From Neckera pumila (taxonomy: Eukaryota > Streptophyta > Bryopsida > Hypnales > Neckeraceae), in the NCBI GenBank assembly GCA_963969595.1, contig OZ018418.1, positions 191,001 through 255,000 of the forward strand: a stretch of DNA of 64,000 nt, read 5' to 3'. Made by a program: the position numbers and the translations under genes. A model generated the notes under the pieces. The model did no database searches and was not told the DNA's origin. It was given only the letters and a program-made list of their open reading frames with translations. Position 1 is the stretch's first letter. Every line of letters begins with the position of its first letter. Below are positions 54,844 to 64,000 of the stretch, one piece after another.

Positions 54844-56346
54844 ATGATGGTGCAAACGAAGAAAGCAGCGAAGAGGAAACACGAGGAACATCAGCGTCCA
54901 TCGAGCAATGCGCCCGATAAAGAGCAGCCTTCTTATGCATTGAAATGATTTTTAATCAAATGCACGGTTGACTTCTATGAGACGGAAAGCAATATGTCCC
55001 TATATACCAAATATATTCGGTACAATGAAGAGGGTCCGGAGAAATTCAAGGCAGATATGTGGAAACGATTCATGGATGCAGTCAACGTTCCGGAATGGCA
55101 ACAAGAGATAGACAAGAGGGGCTTCAACCAATTCTTGACAAATAGGGTCCAAGATTCATTGTGGAATGCAAATGACACCCTAATAAAGTATGGGAAGCAT
55201 CATCGTGTAGGTGATGAAGCCTTTGAGCAAGTGATTCTCAAAGTTGAATTGTTTGTTAGTGATTCTACTCCGTTCGCAAAAAGCCAGAATAGACAAGGGT
55301 CTCTGCATTGGTGGAAAAGCGCTGATGGAATTGTTGAATTGGGTAAGGGTAGACAACATCTCATAGCGCTTCCTCACACGGCAAGAGTGATTTCACAAGA
55401 CAAAGAAGTCCGGAAGGGCGGGTATGCGACAATTCGGAGGATCAAGATTGAGGGTTGTCCAGAGATTCCTACTTATTGGGAATTTGTAGCAAAGATATCC
55501 AACCAACACATCAGACATCCTGAGCTTGCAAAATTGGAACACCAGAATGAGTCAATGGCAGTGAGAATTCTACATGTTGGAGTTACATGGTTTGCTGCTG
55601 TTCATCAAACAAGTTATAAAGGGTACTGGTATTGGTGGAACTGCGGAACACTACGACAGATGCTGAACCTCGATCGCTCTATTGCAGACAACATACATGT
55701 TCATTTGATGTATAGCAATCCAATGGATGCAGAGACAATTGACGCTTTCCGTCTAGCTCGGTTTAGAAAGAAACGGATGGAGCTTGCATGGGCATTACTA
55801 CACATCATGCAAGCAGTGCACGATGCAGGACATCTTCACAATGATATCTCTCCAAACAACATCATGTTTCACTTTCCAGAAGAAAAGTCACGTGTGTACA
55901 TTGGAGTTTGCGATTGGAGAATGACTACCTTAGCAGCAGAACCGCCTAAATCCTTATATGTGTTCACTTCAGCAAATGACATGAAGGAGGCTTTGGCTTG
56001 GAGGTGGTGGATGAATCCCAAAAGAGCATATCTACACAAGAGAAATGAAGATGCAATTATCAATCCAAGTTTGTCACGTGCATCGGAGGAATATACGGTT
56101 TGCAAAATAGCTCCGCAAATCAATGGGGACTACATGTCTGACGAGTACTAGAAGTTGAACATGGAAATGGACAGTATGAGCAAGTTTGGCCACCACACAT
56201 TGGCGTTAGCGTTTCAAGATTATTCGGAGCGGCCTTGTCGAGAAGGCCCGGAGAACGCAGGCGGTTTAGCCCACATCATCAATCGGTTCTACAATACTTT
56301 TTGTTGGCCAATACCTGATGAACATTTTCGACATTCATATGAATAG
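54844..56346 (+). pseudogene. gene G: divergent protein-kinase-like gene, nearly intact
   Basis: One frame runs from the ATG at 54844 (or 54847) to TAG at 56344-56346, about 500 codons, broken only by TGA at 54946-54948 and TAG at 56149-56151. The piece from 54994 to 56151 is open for 385 codons. The N-terminus is basic (MVQTKKAAKRKHEEHQRP). The kinase-like part shows KEVRKGGYATIRRIKIEG (glycine-rich loop position), EFVAKIS (candidate Lys of subdomain II), ALLHIMQAVHDAGHLHNDIS then PNNIMFHF (HRD-like catalytic loop with Asp and Asn) and GVCDWRM, in place of DFG. Gene B has the same two deviations (NDLSPKN, CDWR), so they are family traits. The missing Gly of DFG leaves it open whether it phosphorylates. 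The tail (SKFGHHTLALAFQDY, CWPIPDEHF) lies past the second stop. Target and role are unknown. Confidence 0.6.
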
Positions 56347-59060
56347 TTTTGCAAACTATATAGCTGGAAGTATATAAATCTTTAGTAAATGTAAGAGGCC
56401 GGATGTATGTGCACAAACTGTATGTTATATATACAGCAGCACTGTATGATAATATAAGTGAAATTTCATATACTTTTCAAATTCTCTACTCCATTCCAAA
56501 TTTTCAGTTACTAATGATTACAATTTTTATTCTTTAGTGACAATGAACATATGTCCATCTTAAATGGGAATGGCAGTATTAGATGTTGATGGATGTTGGT
56601 TTGGACGTTGGTAAAGATAAGGTCCAAATCGTATGATGTATTTTATATCGATGGAATAGGAAAATGGAAATTAAATTAATTTCAGGGAGTGTATTACTAA
56701 CTTTTAAAGTACAAAAAGGATAGCTTCATGAAAGATTTAGAGTTTTGTTGGTAATTTGATCAAAATTAGGTTGACATTTAGTATTGATGGATGTACATGT
56801 TACAACTATGAAGAAATTGCATTTCTTTTTCATCATTAATAGAAGGAGGATTTTTTTTTATGAGTTTGGATATTGAACTATATAATTTATGAGATAAATG
56901 CTAATTCAAATTTTTTATGAGTTTCGGTTCTTCATTGAAAAATTTTGCACCATTTTATTTGAAGTCTACTTGTAGCATTGTCCAATTTTGACAATGATTG
57001 ATTATGATTCTTATGTTCAAGAATTTATGCAAGGGTACCCATAGCAATCTTCACTTTCCGTAGTGTTGAGCATTGTTGTAAATGCGCCTCTTCCACAATA
57101 GATTTTGGAGAAGAAAACACATTAGAAATTCATTTACAAAATGGTGGAGTATATTTTCCTAAGCTATTAGTTCATTGCAGTTATGCATGTTAGGCACTTT
57201 AACCTCATATTCTAGAGTGACCAACTATTTAGATTTGACATGAGAAAAAAACATTAAAAGCTTTCAAATCAATTTAGCAATTTTAACCCCTGAAGGGCCA
57301 TTGTCCGTACAGCGGACATTTGGGATATTAGGCAGGTAACGACGGGCTGAATTTTTGTCCATATTTTTTTAAACTTTTTTTCAAAATAGAAAAAATGATA
57401 AGCTTCGTGGGATATATATATATTTTTTAACCGATGCTTGAAGACAAAAGTTATGCCCAAATGAGCTCAAAACAAAAGAGAGGGGGCAGCAACAAAGATA
57501 AAAAATGTAGGATTTAGTTATCAATGGAATTTTTACAGGATTTTTTGCAATTTCTCCCCCAAAAAATTCCACACAGTTTAATTTCATTGCTACAACAATC
57601 TCACCATTGAAATTAGTGCATTTTAACTCCATATTGAATATATGAATATTTTTACATCTTCCTTCTATCTTCAGTTTTACAACTTTTTTAATAATGAAAA
57701 ATAGTTTTTTTTTTATTTTTTTATTTTCCTAGACTTTGAACTCAATTCTTTGCACTGAAGATTTGAAGCTTAGGACTTTGTACTGCAGAAACATTGCATT
57801 AAAAATGTTGGAAGTCCAAAAATCTTGCCTTACAATGTGAATCAAATTTTGTTTTCTTCACTTTAATTGCAAATATTTTGCAGTATCTGCGGCCAAAAAT
57901 TCTAAAATTTCAGATACACATTGTCATACTAGTGTGGTATAAGATTCTATGGATAGATGTGGAGAGAAACTATTTTTTAATTCTTCTTGATGTTTCTTAT
58001 AGAAATGTGAGTTTCAAGTGTCTTTTGAAAAAAGAAAAGCCTTCATCTTTTAGGAGGTAACACCCTCATGATGAAACATTATAGCCTTTCAGTCTGTAAG
58101 TGATATTCTTGTGTCTTGTATTTCTATGTGATTCTTAACATCTAAAGGCCCAATACCTTTTTTCTGCCAAATAACACCCAAAACTGCCATTTTTTAAGCA
58201 AAGAGTGACAAAAAATTGAAAATGTTTTTTTTCCACATCTAACCATAGGATCTTATACCTCACTAGTATGAAAATGTGTGTAAAAAATTTCAGAATTTTT
58301 GACTGCACAGATTGCAAGATATCTACATTTAAAGTAAAATAAACAAAATTTTCAGCACATTATTGGACTAGATTTTTTGACTTTGGAAATTTTTAACTTA
58401 AAACTTTTACACTACAGAGTTTTGAGCTTTGAATGTCTGTAATAGAGAATTGAGTTGAAAATCTACCCAAAAAAATATATTCAAAAAACCTTAATTTTCA
58501 TTGTTGAAAAAAATGTTAAGTAGAAGTAGGTCCAAAATAGAAGGAAAATATTCATATATTTTAGATGGAATTAAAATGCACTAATTCCAATGGTCAAATT
58601 GTTCTAGCAATTAAACTTAACCATGCAAAAAACAAAAAATTGAAAATTTGAAAGTTTGCATTCAAAAATGAATCCTATTAGTAATTCTTTTCAAAAAGAT
58701 GCTCTAACTGCCCAAAAAACAAGAATGTCCATAACTTTCTCATCACAAATCCAAATGAAATGAATCAAAGCCTCTTAGATAGACAAAAATATAATTTATG
58801 AGAAAAAAAATACTAAAAATACTAAAAACAAAAGTACAAAATTTTTTGACTATCCATTGTCCCCTACTTTGAGCTTGTTTGGTCATAAATTCTGTTACCG
58901 GGCACTGATTGTGCAAAAAATTATATTCCCATGAAGCTAATTAGTTTTTGTACCTCCTAAAGAAGTTTCAAAAAATCACAACAAAATTTCAGCTTGTACG
59001 TACCTGCCCGAAAATGCATTTGTCCTCCAAAGGAACAATGAACTTTTAAGGGTTAACATG
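56347..59060. other. AT-rich non-coding region with dispersed repeats
   Basis: No gene recognised. 57020-57240 is copy 2 of the repeat family seen at 30880 (AAGGGTACCCATAGCAATCT, CTTTCCGTAGTGTTGAG). 58200-59060 is copy 5 of the first family. A short near-copy of its GGATCTTA-type block also occurs reversed around 57880-57960. Confidence 0.55.
58200..59060 (+). repeat. dispersed AT-rich repeat, copy 5
   Basis: Contains AACCATAGGATCTTATACC (58232), TGACTGCACAGATTGCAAG, GATGCTCTAACTGCCCAAAA (58690), AATCCAAATGAAATGAAT (58750), TTATATTCCCATGAAGCTAA (58920) and CAAAAAATCACAACAAAATT (58970). The last four blocks match 25580-25885 nearly base for base. Confidence 0.75.
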
Positions 59061-59084
59061 TCTAGTTTGAATTTGTACGCATCC

Positions 59085-59555
59085 ACCAAAACCGTCCAAG
59101 AATACGGCAGACGGGAATCGGACGGCAAAGCGGACAAATTTGGTGGACGGATCAAATTGTCGTGGTTGGGACAGTCAACGCCGCAATGCGCGGACGCTGC
59201 GTCAGACCACCCTTTCCCCAATGGATTTGGCAGACGAGATGCTAGAGGCGTGGCGGATGGTGACTGTGTCCGAGGTCCGTTTGCCATTTTTGGCGGATGG
59301 TTCAGCGGTCGGTGAGTGCGTTCGCTAGTCCATTTGCAAGATTCGGCAGACGGACTGGTGGACGCACCCACTGACCGCCGGACCGTCCGCCAAAAATGGC
59401 GGATGGGCTGGCGGACGCTTTCTGCAACTGCGGTGAAGTGGACATTGGATGGGTGTTTTTATTTAAGAAAAAAGGAAGAAACCCCAAAAAACAAATGTCA
59501 CGAGACGTCCGCCACCCCCCTCGACGTCCGGACGCAGATGCCCTGACATCCGACC
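59085..59555 (+). promoter_or_regulatory. CGGACG-word promoter array of gene F
   Basis: GGCAGACGGGAATCGGACGG, GCGGACGCTGCG, GGCGGATGGTTC, GGACCGTCCGCC and TCGACGTCCGGACGC words. A TATA-like TTTTTATTTAAG lies at 59456-59467, about 100 bp from the start. Unlike the other units, a few words lie between the TATA-like site and the ATG. Confidence 0.5.
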
Positions 59556-59568
59556 AACCCTGAGCCCT

Positions 59569-60610
59569 ATGGATACAACACCGACGGTTGGAGATTTACC
59601 AATGGTGGCCACAGAAGAAAGAAATCTGAATGAATGTCGTACATTAGCAATATACGTATCCTTTGTCGCATTCATCAAATCGATAGAGGTCTCTCATCTT
59701 GATGAAGTTGAAGTACAAGATCTTGTGAATACACGTTTACAAGAAGAAGATGCGGATGACATTGAAATGCCCGAGTATGTGGGGCCTTCCTCCTTGCCCT
59801 CCGTGGAAAACCTACTGTCAGCGGAGGAAGACCTTTGAGATGAAGATATAGAGCATATCAAAAATCCAAAAAGGAAGAAGTTTTACAAAGCTCAGCTTCA
59901 GAGGATTCATGAAGAATTGGCGGCCAAGAAAAAAGAGTCTCAGATGATAAGGGACAAGTTAATGGAAGATTTGGATATCTTGGTTGAGATGATCCTTCAA
60001 GCAGAGATTGAAGAAAGCCAAAGCCGTTTGTCACAGCAACATGAAGAGATAGCAAATCTAAAAGCCTATTACCTCCAATTCTCCGGAGTGGGGCCATCTA
60101 GTTCTAAGGAGAACCTGTTTGCAAAAGAAAGGCTTGCCAAAATCATCGAGAAGTGCACAATGGAAGCACATCAGAAGGACATTGAAAAGCAATGTTTGGA
60201 ACAGACAAAATCAAGGTTAAATTTTCTTGAAGGAATCAACAACAAAAAAACCCTTGATTATGTCGTGGATGTGTCTGGTTTGGAGGATTGTGCTGGAGAA
60301 GATGTAATGTGCTCTAACAAAGTAGTAGAGCTCCAGAAGAGGGTAGCTTATTTTAAAAGCTATGAAAGGAAATTAAAAGAGGCCATTACCCACTGCCATC
60401 TTTCACTTGGTTGACAGAATTTGTTCCAGAAAGTTGGAAATTTGACCCTAATTTTTCAGATTGGGAGCGCTCGAAAAACAGCATGAAGATGGGAGAAATG
60501 GCAGTGCTTGCCGAGATGGAAAAGAAGAAGAGGAATTCTTAGGGCAAGGTAGATGTTGCATGACACAATTTTGTTGTTGCGGTTGTTGTAGGGCTATACA
60601 CTATCCTATA
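59569..60610 (+). pseudogene. gene F: coiled-coil protein of unknown function, one in-frame TGA
   Basis: The ATG at 59569 opens MDTTPTVGDLPMVATEERNL. The frame runs to TGA at 60412-60414, about 281 codons, with one internal TGA at 59836-59838. The first third is acidic (VSHLDEVEVQDLVN, EEDADDIEMPEY). After the TGA come NPKRKKFYKAQLQ and long Glu/Lys/Gln-rich helices with heptad character (ELAAKKKESQMIRDKL, RLSQQHEEIANLKAY, KVVELQKRVAYFKSYERKLK). A TTTTTCAG acceptor at about 60454-60461 and the frame that follows (LGALEKQHEDGRNGSACRD) suggest a second exon to about 60610. I do not recognise the family. Texture and promoter type resemble the coiled-coil part of gene A, but no HINKL motif is present, so it could be a related gene that lost its N-terminal domain. 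Confidence 0.45.
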
Positions 60611-63600
60611 CATTTAAATATAATAAAGTGTACTATCCATTTTGAAAATTCTAAGCAAGTATGATGAATCCAACATACTTCATTATTGAGCCTAAATGTA
60701 TATGAGCTTGAATTCCATGATTTGTATAATTTCCGATTAATGTAAAGACATGAATGTCTATGATTGTCAACTTCTTTACATTTTTGTAGGCATATATGAA
60801 TGTGTAATGATATATACCAATATGAGAAGCCAGAACAAGGATCTATAAAGTGTTGAGCAGAAATTGACAAAACACAAAGTAAAAGAAAATGAGAATGCAA
60901 TAAATCAAAGAATTTTTTTATTTTCATACTTCTTTGAAGGCAATTCTTTGATGAAACAATTTTGAAATTGATGATAATGAATTTCGTAATTTAAAAGAAG
61001 AAAATGAAAGCTCAACAATGTTTTAATAGAAGGTGTAGAAGAAATAGATGTGTTTAAAATGACACAAGCATTGTATGCCAGCTACAATACCAAATTTGGA
61101 TGTAAATAAAAAATCAAAATTACATAGAATACAGCCTGGTATCAATTTATAGAATTCAATTTCATATTTACCAAAATTTTGAACTCCACGTTTATTATCA
61201 TTTATCAAATGTTTAATCCCTTAAGGCATATAGTCTTTTTGGGAGAGAAGTGTGATATCATGCAAGTACATGTTGTCTCCATGTTTGCCATGATTTATTG
61301 GAACTCTTCTTGAAGAAAGTAAAATTGATTTATTTGTTGGGCCTTTTTTGGAGTGCAATTGGTGCGAAAGAACAAAACGCATGCTCAAAAATGCTCAAAA
61401 AAGGAGAGAAGAGGCAAACAAAGTACAAATCTGTGTTCCAATAATTTTTTTCTTTCAATATATATTTTCTTCATACATTATATGTTTTTTCACATAGAAA
61501 GCTTTGATTCATTTTGTTTGGATTTGTTTTTAGGAAGTTATGGAGAATCTTGCTAGTCGATCGATTAGAACATGTTCTTGAAAAAATAATGAATATAATT
61601 CACTAAATGTTGCAATTTTTAAATAATTCTTCAACAACTTTTCACGTAGTTTACTTTTCTTGCTAGACACATCACACCATTCAAATTATTGCAATTTAAT
61701 TCCATCTTAGAATTACTAATACCATAGATTTTCCTTCTATCTTGTACGTAATTCTACTGCATCCTTGAACACCGCAGACACCCTAATGTGGTGTTGAATA
61801 AAGATAGAAGTCAAAAAAAGCCTAATGAAATTGCAATTTTTAGTAGTTTACATTTCTAAGAGATTATTTTTTAAGTTTAGTTGTAGCTTGAACAATTTTA
61901 TATTGGAAATGAATGATTTGGATTTTTCTTTTTAAGATTTGGTGCCAAGGTACCTATTGCAATATTGACTTTTTGTATTGTTAAGGGCTTCTACAAATGA
62001 GCCTTAAAGAAACCCAAAATCTTAGAGGAAGAATCACACTAGGAACTCATCTTCAAAAAGTATATAATACATTTTTGAGAAGTCAAAAAATTAACTGGGG
62101 ATGTATTTGTTACGCTTGTCAATCTCATATTTTTTTGTCTTCAACTTTTTAGATTCCATATGCAAAAAGAGAAGTCAGTGATTTGCCTAGTTTTTATTTA
62201 TATTTTTTGGAACAAATAGAGTAAACCATTGCATTAGAAAAGCCCCAATATCTAAACCGCCAGGCCGTTACAGTTGGTCAACAAAGATTTGCATAGTTTT
62301 AACAACCAGATGATCAAAGATTATAATCTTTGAATCATTAAATGATTTTTTTTATTTTTTATTTTGCAATCTTTTACATTAGTTACATGTGTAGTTCAAA
62401 ATTGTACGATTATAAGATAAAAGAATTGATTCAACTTATATAAATGTTGGCTTCTGGTTTAAGTTTTGGAGAAAATTTCAAGAGGCTCAAAACAAGCCTT
62501 GTGCAATTAAATGATAATATTTTTGTGGCGTTTGACAAATCAATTTTCTTTATTTTTTGTGGGTTGTAGACTCTAAACTCAATCCTTTGCCACAAAGATT
62601 TAAAGCTCAAAATTCATTAGTGCACAAAAAAAAATTAAGAAGGCTCAAAATCTATTGATGTTCTTTTGCAATGTGCTTTCGAATATTTTTTTTTCAATTT
62701 AAAGTAGAAACGCAAATATCTTGTAATCTCTGTTGTCTAAATTTTTGAATTTTGTTGCACACATTGTCCTACCTGTTAGGTATATGATTTTGCGGTTATG
62801 TGAGCGTCAAACACCTTTTCTGCATATTTTAATCTATGCTAAAGAAATTGCAATCTTAACCCCTAAAGGACCAAACACCATTTTTTGGCAACATAGCAAT
62901 TTTGGGCAGCTCACTACAAATGAAAATTTTAATTTTTTTCTTTGAATTATTCACACAAGATGTGCCCGAGGAGTAGCTTCAAGGCCCAACAACTTTCATA
63001 GCTTTCGACTACTTGGGTAAGAAGTTATTGCATGCTATGTAATTTTTTGTGTTTGGCGGGCAGCTTGGGCAGCTCAAAACAATTCTTTATTGAAAAATAA
63101 AAATTTGAAATTGGTTTAACAGATTTACATATACTTAGAAAGCTTTGAATCATTCCATTTGGATTAACGAGTCAAAAGTAATGAAGGTTTTTAATTTGAG
63201 GGTACTTATGGAATCTGTATTCTACAATAAACTTTGAAGTCCTTTATCTAACTCAATTTTCAATATTTTTGAATAAAACAATAAACATTGGGTGTATATT
63301 GTTTATTACAACATCACCACCATTGAAATTGGAATTTCTCAATTCCATAATTAAATTCTTGACAATTTAGTATTTTGAATCATTCTCTATTTCTTTCTAC
63401 TTACTATTTTTTTCCTATATGTTGTACAATTCCAAATGATCTGAACATTTTCAAGCATGTAGCCAACTTGCCTTGAAGAATGAATCCAAAGAGTAACCAC
63501 CATTTTGGACATTTTTTCACACAAATGTGACCTTGTAAAGGGCTGCTTGCCTGGATTTTTGCAGTGATTAAGAAAAGATTTTTGTCAATTCAAACGCTAT

Positions 63601-64000
63601 TATCTTGCAATCTACATAGTGGAAAATTCTTAAATTTTTTCCACATCTTCTTAAACCAGTGTACTACATGATCCTATAGTTACATGTGTTAAAAAAAGTG
63701 TTTTTTCTAAATTTGGATACTTGTATTAGAAGTGGCAATTTTGGAGCGGTTTTGGTGAAAACATAGTCAAAAATCCTTAGGGATTAACTGATTACATGCA
63801 GAAAAAAGGCATTGGTGTTTTAGAGGTTCAGAATCTAGAGTCTTCTACCATCTCACGAATTCCGCAGAAATCATTATATAGCCCTATTTTTAATCATCCC
63901 TTTCTTTTTCCTAACAAGTGGAGTTTGAATCATACTTGGGATTTCATAAAGATAATGAAGTGTAGATATGCTTCATCAGTCGATTTTTGCCGGCACCCGC
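60611..64000. other. AT-rich non-coding region with dispersed repeats
   Basis: No gene seen. 61940-62160 is a diverged copy of the repeat at 30880 and 57020. 63130-63190 holds the first family's AATCCAAATGGAATGATT block reversed. 63220-63780 matches 6640-7200. Short frames at 61353-61556 and 62733-62945 look accidental. Confidence 0.5.

Noticed and set aside
1..64000. tRNA or rRNA genes
   Set aside because: I looked for A/B-box-like GGTTCGA motifs and conserved rRNA text by eye and found no convincing candidate; a dedicated tRNA scan would be decisive.

Overview
The window looks like a transposon graveyard from a large, repeat-rich streptophyte genome (land plant or charophyte alga). The basis is the set of recognisable element families: a CACTA (En/Spm) element with the plant combination TNP2 transposase + DUF4218 + DUF4216 + a TNPA-like second gene, a DUF659-type hAT transposase, and a MULE/FAR1-type remnant with a SWIM zinc finger. 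Introns with GT/AG borders and AT-rich intergenic DNA agree with this. I cannot name the species. I see no tRNA, rRNA, organelle gene or ordinary single-copy housekeeping gene, and almost every coding unit is broken by stops or frameshifts.

Layout. 0.3-1.7 kb: MULE/SWIM pseudogene (+). 2.4-2.8 kb: nested tandem repeats. 3.2-7.4 kb: AT-rich dispersed repeats. 7.4-9.5 kb: broken gene A (-) with a CpG-rich promoter array. 9.5-12.9 kb: non-coding. 13.0-14.8 kb: broken kinase-like gene B (-) with its array. 15.2-18.0 kb: two direct copies of a module carrying a ~41-bp minisatellite. 18.2-19.2 kb: truncated gene C (+). 19.4-25.5 kb: hAT pseudogene (-) with CGGACG-rich arrays on both sides. 26.5-30.0 kb: gene E (-), with a RING finger. 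31.4-33.3 kb: gene D (+), with a UIM-like helix and a Gly/Tyr-rich tail. 33.510-52.618 kb: one complete CACTA element of 19.1 kb with matching terminal inverted repeats and an ATG target-site duplication; it contains a probable nested CCGGA-rich segment, a TNPA-like gene (-), the TNP2 gene (+) and a 240-bp tandem array. 54.2-56.3 kb: gene G (+), kinase-like, largely open. 59.1-60.6 kb: coiled-coil gene F (+). 60.7-64.0 kb: dispersed repeats.

Two patterns tie the window together and are, as far as I know, undescribed. First, nearly every coding unit has its own block of a short CpG-containing word, in family-specific dialects: GCGACC(G)CGGGTA for A, B and C; GCGGACGG for hAT, D, E, F and G; CCGGAA/ATCCGGAT for the nested segment; GACGTC/GACAT for CACTA. 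In most units a TATA-like box lies just gene-ward of the block and the start codon 110-335 bp beyond it, so the blocks look like promoter or subterminal protein-binding arrays. Second, the non-transposase genes fall into families repeated inside the window. Genes A, C, D and E share an N-terminal domain (here HINKL, after its motif) followed by different C-terminal modules (coiled coil, RING, UIM-like plus Gly/Tyr tail). Genes B and G share a divergent protein-kinase-like fold. This resembles a set of mobile, possibly host-derived genes that spread together and are now decaying.
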